This document shows positions 16,261 to 24,341 of a stretch of DNA of 41,397 nucleotides, one piece after another. The stretch is taken from the NCBI GenBank assembly GCA_964515945.1, contig CAZEWY010000005.1, positions 1 to 41,397 on the forward strand. Direction: 5' to 3'. The translations under genes were made by a program, and so were the position numbers. The DNA comes from CAYQQJ01 sp964515945 (GTDB lineage Bacteria > Pseudomonadota > Gammaproteobacteria > Pseudomonadales > Cellvibrionaceae). Position 1 is the first letter of the stretch; each line of letters opens with the position of its first letter. Under the pieces are notes generated by a model that saw only the letters and a program-made list of their open reading frames with translations, had not been told where the DNA came from and ran no database searches.

Positions 16261-17511
16261 CTAAAGGCCGAGCCGCGCCCGCGCTTGCGAACGTCCAGCC
16301 ATCTGTGAAAGAAAAGTTTCGCGCCAGCCGCCGATCAATTCCAGGGACAGGAGGCCGAGATTGCGACCGGCCACGATCGCCGGCTGTCCGGTGGCGAAGA
16401 TACGGATGAAACTGTCGCTGAGGCCAACGGTCGCGGCCTGATCGTTCTTTTGTTGCTGCTCGTATGCTTGCAACAGCTTGAGATCCCCCAGCGCCAGGCC
16501 CCGAGCCTCCCCCGTCGCCAGCGTCTGGGCCAGTCGCGCCCCGTCGCGCAGCGCCAGATTGAAGCCCTGACCCGCCACCGGGTGCAGTGAATGGGCCGCG
16601 TTGCCCATAAGCACCAGTGAAGAGCGCACCTGTTCCCCGGCCAGTTGCAGGGCCAGCGGGTAGACACTGCGCTTGCTCACGCGGGTGAAGTGCCCGAGGC
16701 GGTAGCCGAATTCCCGCTGCAATTCCCGCAGAAATTCATCGTCGGACCAAGCCTGCACTTCCGCCAGTCTGTCCAACGGGCGCGTCCAGATGAGCGCGCT
16801 TTCCGTCTGCGCCTCGCCCGGGAGCGGCAGAAGCGCCAGGGGCCCGAGCTGTGTGAAACGCTCGAACGCGCGGCCTCGGTGTGGCTGTTCATAGCTGACA
16901 TTGGCAATCAGTGCGCACTGCCCGTAATCCTTGCTGTGACTGGACACCCCCAGGCTAGCGGCCAGAGGAGAGCCGGCACCGTCGGCGATGATCGCCAGGC
17001 TTGCGCGCAGATTATCCCGCTGTTTGCCGCAACTAAAATTTACCTGCATGCCGTGCCGCACCGGCTTCAGCGACTCGACTTCCACTGGCGCGCGGGCGTC
17101 GATATTGGCGGTGTTTTGCAGCCGGTCGAGCAGACTGCGGCCCAGCACCCTATTGGACACCACATAGCCGAGCGGCTTGCCGTCGTTGTCCTCCGGGCCA
17201 AAGCGGGCGGCGCCGAACTGGCCGCGATCGGAAACCTGGATCTGGCGAATGGGCGACGCCTGGGCGCGCAAGGAGTCCCACAACCCCAGATCGGCAAAGA
17301 GGTCGGCACTACTGGGGGACAGGGCGGTGGAGCGCTGGTCGAAACCTGCCGGGGAAGATTCCTGACTGGGCTGATCCGCTCCGGGAAAGGGTCTCGCTTC
17401 CAGTAGCACTATTTGTTTTTGCGGCAAAACCCGGGCGAGCAACAACGCCAGCGAGGCGCCCACCAGGCCGCCGCCGATAATGACGATATCTGTTGCCTGT
17501 TCGCTGGTCAC
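16261..17511 (-). CDS. ubiH: 2-octaprenyl-6-methoxyphenol hydroxylase UbiH
   Basis: UbiH is a flavin monooxygenase that hydroxylates the ubiquinone precursor at C1. The product has 416 residues. The N-terminal FAD motif is DIVIIGGGLVGASLALLLA, the middle DG motif is SLAIIADGAGSPLA, and the C-terminal motif is GNAAHSLHPVAGQGFNLALRD. The Asn in GNAAH is, from memory, typical of UbiH, whereas the neighbouring paralogue has GDAAH. It sits between pepP (12 bases) and ubiI (3 bases), probably in one transcription unit. The two adjacent paralogues are diverged across their whole length, so this is an old duplication. Confidence 0.92.
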   Translation of the reverse strand: MTSEQATDIVIIGGGLVGASLALLLARVLPQKQIVLLEARPFPGADQPSQESSPAGFDQRSTALSPSSADLFADLGLWDSLRAQASPIRQIQVSDRGQFGAARFGPEDNDGKPLGYVVSNRVLGRSLLDRLQNTANIDARAPVEVESLKPVRHGMQVNFSCGKQRDNLRASLAIIADGAGSPLAASLGVSSHSKDYGQCALIANVSYEQPHRGRAFERFTQLGPLALLPLPGEAQTESALIWTRPLDRLAEVQAWSDDEFLRELQREFGYRLGHFTRVSKRSVYPLALQLAGEQVRSSLVLMGNAAHSLHPVAGQGFNLALRDGARLAQTLATGEARGLALGDLKLLQAYEQQQKNDQAATVGLSDSFIRIFATGQPAIVAGRNLGLLSLELIGGWRETFLSQMAGRSQARARLGL

Positions 17512-17523
17512 GGTAATTGGTCG

Positions 17524-18840
17524 TTAGCGTCCTGTCATCAGCTGCTCGATTTCAGCCACTGTTTTGGGAGCATCCTTGGTCAATACGTCACAGCCGTCCT
17601 TGGTGATCACAACGTCGTCTTCAATGCGAATGCCGATGCCACGCCACTTGCGTGCGACATCCATATTATCCGGCGCCACATAGATACCGGGTTCAACCGT
17701 CATTACCATACCCGGCTCAAGAATGCGCCACTCGCCGCCGACCTTGTAATCGCCGACGTCGTGGACGTCCATGCCCAGCCAATGGCCAATGCGGTGCATG
17801 TAAAAGTTGCGGTAGGCACCCTGATCAATCAGATCTTCCAGGGAGCCCTGCAACAGCCCCAGGCGGAGCAGTCCCTCGGTAATGACTTTCACCGACACGT
17901 CGTGGGGCGCATTCCAGTGGTTGCCGGGACGCAACTCAGCCATGGCGGCTTCCTGAGCCTCCAGCACCAGGTTGTAGAGTGCTGCCTGAGCTTCACTGAA
18001 GGTGCCGTTGACCGGAAAGGTCCGGGTGATATCCGCGGCGTAACCCTGATACTCACAACCGGCATCGATCAATACCAACTCGCCATCCTTGAGCTTGTCG
18101 CTGTTCTCGATGTAGTGAAGGATGCAGCCGTTGTTACCGCCGCCGACGATGGTGTTGTAGGCAGGGAAACGCGCGCCCATGCGGGTGAAGTCGTAAAGGA
18201 TCTCCGCCTCCAGCTCATATTCGTGGAGACCGGGGCGGCAGGCGCGCATGGCGCGCACATGGGCCGCGGCGGAAATTTCCGCCGCGCGGCGCATCACGCG
18301 CACTTCCGCCGCGCTCTTGAACAGGCGCATATCGTGGAGGAAGTGGTCGAGATCGAGGAATTCTCCCGGCGGGGTCGCGCCCGATCGGACCTTGGCGCGA
18401 ATACGGTTGACCCAGTCCATGACCTGCAAGTCAAAGTCGCTGTCCTTGCCCATGGCGTAGTAAACCCGCTCCCGGCCCTCGATCAGACCCGGCAGTATTT
18501 CGTCGATATCATCGATGGGAAAGGCATCATCGGCGCCGTATTTTTCGCAGGCGCCCTCGGGGCCGGCCCGGTAGCCGTCCCAGATTTCCTTGTCGGGATT
18601 GCGCTCGCGACAAAACAGCACGTATTCTCCGTGCTCCCGCCCGGGCACCAGCACCAGCACGGCTTCCGGCTCGGGAAAGCCGCTGAGATAGAAGAAGTCA
18701 CTGTCTTGACGGAAATGAAATTCGGTGTCCCGACTGCGGGTCTTTTCCCGACCCGACGCCAGTACGGCAATACTGTTGGGCTCCATCATGCCCATCAATA
18801 GCTTGCGACGGCGGGCAAATTCCTGTTTGTTAATGGTCAT
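17524..18840 (-). CDS. pepP: Xaa-Pro aminopeptidase
   Basis: PepP is a cytosolic dimanganese peptidase that removes an N-terminal residue preceding proline. The product has 438 residues, as in E. coli. An N-terminal domain (about 1-170, opening with EFARRRKLLMGMM) is followed by the pita-bread catalytic domain. Metal ligands are visible in order: Asp in LVLIDAGCEYQGYAADITR (two Asp), His in HRIGHWLGMDVHD, Glu in MTVEPGIYV and Glu in GIRIEDDVVIT. It lies between the UPF0149 gene and ubiH, the conserved gammaproteobacterial order. Confidence 0.97.
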   Translation of the reverse strand: MTINKQEFARRRKLLMGMMEPNSIAVLASGREKTRSRDTEFHFRQDSDFFYLSGFPEPEAVLVLVPGREHGEYVLFCRERNPDKEIWDGYRAGPEGACEKYGADDAFPIDDIDEILPGLIEGRERVYYAMGKDSDFDLQVMDWVNRIRAKVRSGATPPGEFLDLDHFLHDMRLFKSAAEVRVMRRAAEISAAAHVRAMRACRPGLHEYELEAEILYDFTRMGARFPAYNTIVGGGNNGCILHYIENSDKLKDGELVLIDAGCEYQGYAADITRTFPVNGTFSEAQAALYNLVLEAQEAAMAELRPGNHWNAPHDVSVKVITEGLLRLGLLQGSLEDLIDQGAYRNFYMHRIGHWLGMDVHDVGDYKVGGEWRILEPGMVMTVEPGIYVAPDNMDVARKWRGIGIRIEDDVVITKDGCDVLTKDAPKTVAEIEQLMTGR

Positions 18841-18860
18841 GAGGTTAGGCAGCCTTGATA

Positions 18861-19436
18861 TCAGTGAACCTGGCCGGGCATGGTGGATGAGGTGGGATTC
18901 AGTTCCGTAAAGAGCGTCAATACGGCCACACGCACATATTCGACCAGCTCGGTGTAATAGAATTCGTTTTCCTCCAGTTCCTCTTCATCCAGGGTCGCCT
19001 GTGATATCTGCGCCAGGTCGCGCAGCGCCTCCACCACGTCCGGTGGCAACTGGCTGCTGCCCTCCAGGCCGGAGGCGCCCAAACCGTGAAGAAAGCCTTC
19101 GCACCAGCCGGCAAGGGCATCAATTCGCTGACGCAAGGTGACTTCGTCCGGCGGCAGGAGCAGATTCAGAGTGCGGGAATAGTCGCTGAGGTTGGCCAGG
19201 CACTCTTCATAAAGTGCCAACAGCGCTCCCCGGCTTTCCTCGTCCAGAGCCGTTTCCAGATCCGAGTCCACCAGATCCATGAATTCAATAGCCGCCCGCA
19301 GCCACTCCGTCGGACTCAGACGCTGGCCGCCGCTCAGGCGTCCGCACAGCATGCCCTGCAATTCCGCCGGGCTCACTATCGCCTGCAATTTCAGCAGGAG
19401 GTCAGCCCATTCATCATATTGCCTGAATACCGTCAT
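18861..19436 (-). CDS. ygfB: UPF0149 family protein (YgfB-like)
   Basis: This is an acidic, all-helical 191-residue protein of the UPF0149/YgfB family. The family core is visible in SPAELQGMLCGRLSGG near the N-terminus and in LAGWCEGFLHGLGASGL near the middle. The C-terminal EFYYTELVEYVRVAVLTLF is also characteristic. From memory, Pseudomonas YgfB is reported to modulate expression of alpA-linked genes; whether that holds here is unknown. The ATG at 19436 (MTVFRQYDEW) is preferred over a longer frame start at 19511, which lacks family similarity. First gene of the ygfB-pepP-ubiH-ubiI run, divergent from the zapA unit. Confidence 0.9.
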   Translation of the reverse strand: MTVFRQYDEWADLLLKLQAIVSPAELQGMLCGRLSGGQRLSPTEWLRAAIEFMDLVDSDLETALDEESRGALLALYEECLANLSDYSRTLNLLLPPDEVTLRQRIDALAGWCEGFLHGLGASGLEGSSQLPPDVVEALRDLAQISQATLDEEELEENEFYYTELVEYVRVAVLTLFTELNPTSSTMPGQVH

Positions 19437-19581
19437 AAAGGTGTGATTGGTCCTGATTTGCGTTGGCCGTAATGCTATCACGAATCCCCCAAAGCTCGCT
19501 GACTCCACCATTGCAGAGCCGGGATTCTGCTGTCAGGTCAACAATTTCGGCACCGCAGTTCAAGGAATCTCTCACCGACAA

Positions 19582-19610
19582 TTGACCCGTATCGAGGCTA
19601 CCCATATAGT
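19582..19610 (+). promoter_or_regulatory. Sigma-70-type promoter for the TIGR02449-zapA unit
   Basis: TTGACC (19582-19587), a 17-base spacer and TATAGT (19605-19610) form a near-consensus promoter. It lies about 70 bases upstream of the first gene of the plus-strand unit and within the divergent region facing ygfB. Confidence 0.7.
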
Positions 19611-19679
19611 AAGCACATGCAGTACCCGGTGCGAAGCCGTGGGCGCCGCACATGTATGCCATTTTCCGGTAAGCAAGCT

Positions 19680-19889
19680 ATGCCAAAAAACGTTTTAGTG
19701 CATGTCGAAAGCAGGCTCGACGAGCTTATTGACCTCTGCGGGAAACTCGCCAGAGAAAATGATCAGCTGCGCGCGCGTGAAGAAAACTGGCTTCAGGAGC
19801 GCGCCCGACTGGTCGAAAAGAACGATATTGCACGCAGTCGCGTGGAAGCCATGATCGTACGGCTGAAGAGTCTGGCCGCTGAATCCTGA
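19680..19889 (+). CDS. Small coiled-coil protein, TIGR02449-like, next to zapA
   Basis: The product has 69 residues, almost all a single predicted coiled coil: VESRLDELIDLCGKLARENDQL, then LQERARLVEKNDIARSRVEAMI and VRLKSLA. It resembles the small protein encoded immediately before zapA in Pseudomonas and relatives (TIGR02449). The ATG at 19680 gives the usual N-terminus; an upstream frame start at 19617 adds unlike sequence. zapA begins 7 bases after its stop. The shared operon suggests a division or ZapA-related role, which is inference. The sequence pattern (leucine heptads, KLxxEN) resembles ZapB-like coiled coils. Confidence 0.8.
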   Translation: MPKNVLVHVESRLDELIDLCGKLARENDQLRAREENWLQERARLVEKNDIARSRVEAMIVRLKSLAAES

Positions 19890-19896
19890 GGACCCC

Positions 19897-20196
19897 ATGG
19901 TGAAAGACACAAGCTCGCCGGTTTTTGTACAGATACTGGACAAGGATTATCAGGTTGCCTGCCCGCCGGATGAGCGCAAGGCTCTGCTCCAGGCGGCCGA
20001 AGACCTGGACGAGCGCATGCGCGCCATCCGCAGCAGCGGCAGCGTGGTCGGCCTCGATCGTATCGCCGTCATGGCCGCACTGAACCTCTGCCACGAGCTC
20101 CACCAGGCCCGCGCCCAGCAGGAATCCAACCCGGAAACCGGCGTGGTGCTGGAGCGCATCGCCAAAAAACTGGAACAGGCATTAGGGAAGGATTAG
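19897..20196 (+). CDS. zapA: Cell division protein ZapA
   Basis: ZapA binds FtsZ and cross-links protofilaments at the Z-ring. The product has 99 residues. The N-terminal domain shows VFVQILDKDYQVACPPDERKALLQAAEDLDERM, the classic ZapA fold, with the YxVxCP signature. A C-terminal coiled coil follows (VLERIAKKLEQAL). The stop overlaps a GGGAAAA heptamer repeat. Gene order ygfB / TIGR02449 / zapA / 6S RNA / fau is conserved in gammaproteobacteria. Confidence 0.95.
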   Translation: MVKDTSSPVFVQILDKDYQVACPPDERKALLQAAEDLDERMRAIRSSGSVVGLDRIAVMAALNLCHELHQARAQQESNPETGVVLERIAKKLEQALGKD

Positions 20197-20216
20197 GGAA
20201 AAGGGAAAAGGGAAAA
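20196..20216 (+). repeat. GGGAAAA heptamer tandem repeat at the zapA stop
   Basis: Three exact copies of GGGAAAA run from the last base of the zapA stop codon. A related GGGAAGGAT lies just before, inside the coding end. This is comparable in unit length and position to the GATGGGT array at 11426. Confidence 0.85.
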
Positions 20217-20271
20217 GCAGAATTGTGACCCTACCTACACGCGCCTTGCTGGCAACCGATCCTGCCACCCT

Positions 20272-20370
20272 GTAGGTCGGGTTAGACGTGAGCCCCGCGA
20301 ATGTCGTAACCCGACAACCGCCCGTTATAGCAATATTGGGTTACGCCGCTACGCGGCTAACCCAACCTAC
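20272..20370. repeat. 99-bp double-hairpin palindromic element
   Basis: The outer ends GTAGGTCGGGTTAG (20272-20285) and CTAACCCAACCTAC (20357-20370) are inverted copies with one mismatch. Inside are two hairpins. GTCGGGTTA..TAACCCGAC spans about 20276-20315. TTGGGTTA-CGCCGC..GCGGC-TAACCCAA spans about 20336-20366. The TAGGTTGGGTTA core is of a kind I have seen as dispersed palindromes in many bacterial genomes, so this is probably a REP/MITE-like unit inserted between zapA and the 6S gene. It encodes no protein. Only one copy is in the window. Confidence 0.75.
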
Positions 20371-20444
20371 TCCTGACACTGCTTGTGTTTGAGCCTGTTC
20401 GTTTTTCTTCAAAGTCAAGACTGTGTTCCGCAGAGCAGCATTGT

Positions 20445-20450
20445 TATACT
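20445..20450 (+). promoter_or_regulatory. -10 box of the 6S RNA gene
   Basis: TATACT lies 6-7 bases before the inferred 5' end of 6S RNA. The -35 position (TGTGTT at 20422-20427, 17-base spacing) is a weak match. Confidence 0.5.
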
Positions 20451-20455
20451 GAATG

Positions 20456-20629
20456 CGCCTGGGGTGTTCGCCAGTCAATGAATCCCTGAGCCGATAAGCG
20501 TTACCCTGGAGGTTTCTCGCGCGTGTTGTGTGCATGTCCGCGTGACGGAAAGCCTTATATACGACAGGAACCTCCCCCTTGAACTGTCGGGTTCAAGGTA
20601 TAATTGACAGCGACGCGCCCGGGCTCCAA
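20456..20629 (+). ncRNA. ssrS: 6S RNA
   Basis: 6S RNA mimics an open promoter and sequesters sigma-70 RNA polymerase in stationary phase. Closing stem: GCCTGGG (20457-20463) pairs with CCCGGGC (20618-20624), then TCGC (20468-20471) pairs with GCGA (20610-20613) after a 4x4 internal loop. The conserved 5' segment CCCTGAGCCGATA is at 20484-20496. The terminal-arm hairpin CCTTGAAC (20577-20584) pairs with GTTCAAGG (20591-20598), as I recall from E. coli 6S. Position between zapA and fau is the conserved ssrS locus. The ends are approximate to within about 5 bases, and the length (about 175 nt) fits. Confidence 0.92.
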
Positions 20630-20717
20630 TAATCCAGACAATGACAGCGTGTGAGAAGCGAACCCTCGCAATGCTGAAACCCCACCTCCGAGCGGGGCTG
20701 CCCCAAACTCTTTGGAG

Positions 20718-21326
20718 ATGACTCTGAAGATATTCCAACCGCCAACCGACATCAGCCGCCAGCAGCTGCGGCAGATTCTCCGCGCCCGACGTCGGGCGCT
20801 GACGCCCCCGCAGCAGGTCCGCGCTGCACTCGGGCTGGTCAATCGCATCAGCCATCAATACGTCTTCCTCAACGCGCGACATATCGCTTTCTATATTGCC
20901 AATGACGGCGAACTGGATCCGCAGCCGCTGATGCGACGAGCCCTGGCACTGGGCAAACACTGTTATCTGCCGGTGCTGGACAAGCGCTCGTCGGCCATGA
21001 GCTTTGCCTCCTACCGCCCCGGCGACAAGTTGCGGCGCAACCGTTTCGGTATACCCGAACCCCTGCCCCGCGTACCCCGCGTTGCCGGCGATGAGCTGGA
21101 TCTGGTGTGTCTACCGCTGGTGGGTTTCGATTCGCGCGGTAACCGTTTGGGTATGGGGGGCGGCTTCTACGACCGGACTTTTGGCTACCGCCACCAGTAT
21201 CCCAAAGCCGCTCCCGTTCTGGTTGGCCTGGCTCACCAGTGTCAGCAGGTAAGCGCCTTGGGGACACAGAGCTGGGATGTACCGGTGGATATGATTGTCA
21301 CCGATGGGGCTTGCACGGTGTTCTGA
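20718..21326 (+). CDS. fau: 5-formyltetrahydrofolate cyclo-ligase
   Basis: This enzyme converts 5-formyl-THF to 5,10-methenyl-THF using ATP. The product has 202 residues. Family signatures are RQILRARRRALTP near the N-terminus, HIAFYIANDGELDP, and the glycine-rich ATP/substrate loop DSRGNRLGMGGGFYDRTF. C-terminal DVPVDMIVTD is typical. The ATG at 20718 is favoured on family length. A TTG at 20712 in frame is possible, and neither has a well-spaced ribosome site. That fits co-transcription with 6S RNA just upstream, an arrangement known in other gammaproteobacteria. Confidence 0.93.
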   Translation: MTLKIFQPPTDISRQQLRQILRARRRALTPPQQVRAALGLVNRISHQYVFLNARHIAFYIANDGELDPQPLMRRALALGKHCYLPVLDKRSSAMSFASYRPGDKLRRNRFGIPEPLPRVPRVAGDELDLVCLPLVGFDSRGNRLGMGGGFYDRTFGYRHQYPKAAPVLVGLAHQCQQVSALGTQSWDVPVDMIVTDGACTVF

Positions 21327-21382
21327 GGGCTATTTCTGAGGGGATGACAGGGTAGGCAACCACCAGCGGTGGCTGCCTCGAA

Positions 21383-21556
21383 TCAGCGATTGATTTCGCT
21401 CGAACCCTGGCTGGCATATGCCGACGTCACAGTCGGCTGATACTCCGCCAATACTGGCCTGGAGTCAGACTGGAAAACATCTGTAACACCGAAGCTGCTC
21501 GCCAGAACGCCTACCACAAAGATGACTACGGCGAGAGTTAAAACGTCTGGTTTCAT
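21383..21556 (-). CDS. Small single-span membrane protein of unknown function
   Basis: The product has 57 residues. A short N-terminus (MKPD) leads into one membrane helix, about residues 5-22 (VLTLAVVIFVVGVLASSF), then a polar tail of about 35 residues rich in Ser, Thr and Gln. The ATG at 21556 has GGGGG about 7 bases upstream, the reason for choosing it over a longer open frame whose upstream part looks non-coding. It could be anchored with the tail in the periplasm (signal anchor). I do not recognise the family. It lies between fau and ilvA, convergent with fau and in line with ilvA. Confidence 0.6.
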   Translation of the reverse strand: MKPDVLTLAVVIFVVGVLASSFGVTDVFQSDSRPVLAEYQPTVTSAYASQGSSEINR

Positions 21557-21873
21557 TTTAGACCCCCATTTCTTCCGCACGTTTTTCAGAACGAGTCTTA
21601 TAAACTGCGAGGAGCAAACTAATAGTTGAGATTGATGAGCCCGGTCGCATGCTGCGTCCGGGCCGGACTTCGATTCGGGTTCGGGAACTCTGAATTCAAG
21701 CTTGAGATCAACGAACGCTAGATAATTATAGACACTGTTTGACAAGACGCCCGGCGGTAGGGGCAACCACTACGAAATATGAGAGACTCATCACGGAAAA
21801 CCGGCTGTTTGCCGGCGATGCGCGGGAACTAACGCTCGCCAATGCCTACCGAGGTGACCCGATTATCTGACGG
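21557..21873 (-). other. 317-nt gene-free region with hairpins between ilvA and the small membrane gene
   Basis: There is no convincing gene. On the minus strand a short stem CCGGC/GCCGG (21801-21815) followed by four T could end ilvA transcription, about 60 bases after its stop; at 5 bp it is weak. A TATAAT box occurs at 21725-21730 without a good -35. A hairpin with GCCCGG (21639-21644) and CCGGGC (21658-21663), enclosing a GCATGC palindrome, lies in the presumed leader of the 57-residue gene. Confidence 0.4.
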
Positions 21874-23391
21874 TCAGGCCAGAAAATACTGGTAAGCGGG
21901 ATTGGCTGTTTCTTCCCAGTAGGGATAATTCAGCTCATTCAGCGATGCTTCAACCTCCTTCCGCTCACCGATAGGCACCTGCATACCGACCAATACCCGG
22001 CCATAGGCCGCGCCGTGGTTGCGGTAATGGAACATGGAGATATTCCAGCGGCCGGCGAGCTTGGTCAGGAAACCCAACAGAGCGCCGGGGCGCTCGGGAA
22101 ACTCGAAGCGGTAGACGACTTCATCGGAAACAAGGCCCGGCGCATGACCACCAACCATGTGGCGAATATGCATTTTGGCCATTTCGTTGTCGGTCATATC
22201 CACCAGGTCATACCCTTTTTCGCGCAGATGATCCGCCAGTTTCTGCCGGTCATTGTGTTCCCCGGACACCTGCAGGCCGACGAAAATGTGCGCCTGCCGT
22301 GAATCGGAATAGCGGTAGTTGAACTCGGTGATATTGCGCTTGCCGAGGATGCTGCAGAACTTCTTGTAGCTGCCGGGCTTTTCCGGAATGGTCACGGCGA
22401 AGATGGCTTCCCGCTGCTCGCCAATTTCCGTACGCTCGGAGATGTAGCGCAAGCGGTCAAAATTGGTGTTGGCGCCACTGTCGATGGCGATCAGCGTCTG
22501 ATCCTCGATTTCGGTTTCCGCCACATACTTTTTCAGCCCCGCCAGCGCCAGGGCACCAGCCGGTTCGGCGATGGAACGGGTATCTTCGAAGATGTCCTTG
22601 ATGGCCGCGCAGATTTCGTCGGTGGTGCAGGTAATGACACCATCGATGCTGGACTTGATAACGCGGAAGGTCTCCTTGCCGATTTGCGCCACGGCCACGC
22701 CATCGGCAAACAAACCCACCTGCGGCAGCACGACCCGGCGATTTTTTTCCATGGCCGCCTTCAGGCAGGCGGCGTCGTCGGGCTCCACGGCAAAAACCTT
22801 GATGCCCGGCCGCACATATTTGATATAGGCGGCCATGCCGGCACAGAGGCCGCCGCCGCCCACCGGAATAAAAACGGCATCTATCTGGCCAGGGTGCTGG
22901 CGCAGTAGCTCCATGGCGACGGTGCCCTGCCCGGCAATGACATCAGGGTCGTCATAGGGCGGCACATAGGTCATGCCCTTTTCTTCCACCAGCTTGCGGG
23001 CAAAGGCCGAGGCCTCGTCGTAGGTATCCCCCTGCAGAATGACCTTGGCACCCCGATGGCGAACCGCATCCACCTTGATGGCCGGCGTGGTGCGCGGCAT
23101 CACGATTACGGCATTGACACCCATGTGGCGCGCCGCCATGGCCAGGCCCTGGGCGTGATTGCCAGCGGAGGCGGCGATGACGCCCTTGTCTCTCTGCTCC
23201 TGGGTAAGCTGCCGCAGCTTGTTGTAGGCGCCGCGCACCTTGAAGGAGAATACCGGCTGCAAGTCCTCGCGCTTCAGCAAAACATTGTTTCGGGTGCGCG
23301 CGGAGAGTAGCCGGGCTTCACTCAGCGGGGTTTCCACCGCGAGGTCGTAGATACGAGCGTCGAGGATGCGCTTTACATAGGTGTGCGGCAT
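21874..23391 (-). CDS. ilvA: Threonine ammonia-lyase, biosynthetic
   Basis: IlvA deaminates threonine to 2-oxobutanoate, the first step of isoleucine synthesis. The product has 505 residues, the long feedback-regulated form. The PLP lysine is K51 in FSFKVRGAYNKL. The phosphate-binding loop is VGGGGLCAGMAAY. Two C-terminal ACT-like regulatory domains follow after about residue 325: AIFAVTIPEKPGSYKKFC, then VVYRFEFPERPGALLGFL. Both end in the RxxH/RNHG-type effector loops typical of isoleucine inhibition. It is divergent from rpiA, the conserved pairing in Pseudomonas and relatives. Confidence 0.97.
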   Translation of the reverse strand: MPHTYVKRILDARIYDLAVETPLSEARLLSARTRNNVLLKREDLQPVFSFKVRGAYNKLRQLTQEQRDKGVIAASAGNHAQGLAMAARHMGVNAVIVMPRTTPAIKVDAVRHRGAKVILQGDTYDEASAFARKLVEEKGMTYVPPYDDPDVIAGQGTVAMELLRQHPGQIDAVFIPVGGGGLCAGMAAYIKYVRPGIKVFAVEPDDAACLKAAMEKNRRVVLPQVGLFADGVAVAQIGKETFRVIKSSIDGVITCTTDEICAAIKDIFEDTRSIAEPAGALALAGLKKYVAETEIEDQTLIAIDSGANTNFDRLRYISERTEIGEQREAIFAVTIPEKPGSYKKFCSILGKRNITEFNYRYSDSRQAHIFVGLQVSGEHNDRQKLADHLREKGYDLVDMTDNEMAKMHIRHMVGGHAPGLVSDEVVYRFEFPERPGALLGFLTKLAGRWNISMFHYRNHGAAYGRVLVGMQVPIGERKEVEASLNELNYPYWEETANPAYQYFLA

Positions 23392-23571
23392 GGTTTTTAC
23401 TTGATGTCTTTATGAAAAGGAATGGCACAGTCTAATGGATGCCGGCGTCCAAGTCATTGCCGGCACGCTGCATTGGGCTTAATTTCAAGCATGAACTGCA
23501 ACAGTTTGCAACAAACGCGTAAAATGGCGCGCACATCATTCCTGCAAATCAATAGCTCAACAGAGGTCGCC

Positions 23572-24246
23572 ATGAATCAGGACGCACTCAAGCAAGCTGT
23601 CGCTCAGGCGGCCGTGGATTATATTTTACCCAGGCTGCAACCGAGCACCATCGTCGGTGTCGGTACCGGCTCCACGGCGACCTTTTTTATCGAACTGCTG
23701 GCCCAACACAAGGACAGGTTCCGCGGCACCGTGGCCAGCTCGCAATCCACCGCCGATCACCTCGCCCGCCTCGGTGTCGGTGTCTTCGACCTCAACAGCG
23801 TGGATGAAATGGCCTTCTATATCGACGGTGCGGACGAAAGTAATGCCCAACTGCACCTGATCAAGGGTGGCGGTGCCGCCCTGACGCGGGAAAAAATCGT
23901 GGCCGCCTGCGCAAACGAGTTTGTCTGCATTGCCGACGCCAGCAAATGGGTCGAGGAACTGGGCGCTTTTCCCCTGCCGGTGGAAGTGATTCCCATGGCG
24001 CGCGCCTATGTGGCCCGGCAACTGATCAAGCTTGGTGGCCAGCCCGTCTACCGCGAAGGCGTGGTCACCGACAATGGCAACGAAATTCTGGATGTCCACG
24101 GGCTGCACATCACGGATCCCGTGAGCCTGGAGATTGCCATCAACCAGATTGCCGGCGTTGTCACCAATGGTCTCTTTGCCCAGCGCCCGGCAGATGTACT
24201 CTTGCTCGGCACGGCAGAGGGCGTTCGCACGCTGCGTGCCGATTGA
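23572..24246 (+). CDS. rpiA: Ribose-5-phosphate isomerase A
   Basis: RpiA interconverts ribose-5-phosphate and ribulose-5-phosphate in the pentose phosphate pathway. The product has 224 residues. The active-site loops are VGVGTGSTATFF (near 28), FYIDGADESN (near 84) and LIKGGGAALTREKIV (near 97). The ATG at 23572 has GAGG about 7 bases upstream and gives the usual MNQDALKQ start; longer in-frame starts are rejected. The divergent gap to ilvA (23392-23571) is 180 bp and should hold both promoters, though no near-consensus box pair stands out. Confidence 0.97.
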   Translation: MNQDALKQAVAQAAVDYILPRLQPSTIVGVGTGSTATFFIELLAQHKDRFRGTVASSQSTADHLARLGVGVFDLNSVDEMAFYIDGADESNAQLHLIKGGGAALTREKIVAACANEFVCIADASKWVEELGAFPLPVEVIPMARAYVARQLIKLGGQPVYREGVVTDNGNEILDVHGLHITDPVSLEIAINQIAGVVTNGLFAQRPADVLLLGTAEGVRTLRAD

Positions 24247-24341
24247 CGGTCACCGAGGCAGTGCAATGCCGAATGGCGGCTGTGGTAAAATTCGCACCGG
24301 TTCCCGTTCCGTAAACCCAAGTATCACCTCTGGAAGCTCAC

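Noticed and set aside
16261..17511. Recent tandem duplication of ubiH and ubiI
   Set aside because: The two share motifs only and differ throughout; they are old paralogues with distinct roles.
17413..18801. A long plus-strand open frame opposite pepP
   Set aside because: It is antisense to a full set of pepP metal-binding motifs, and its His/Ala/Val-rich composition fits a shadow frame.
20186..20220. CRISPR-like or VNTR array at the zapA end
   Set aside because: The units are only 7 bp with no spacers; it is a simple tandem repeat. I saw no CRISPR array in the window.
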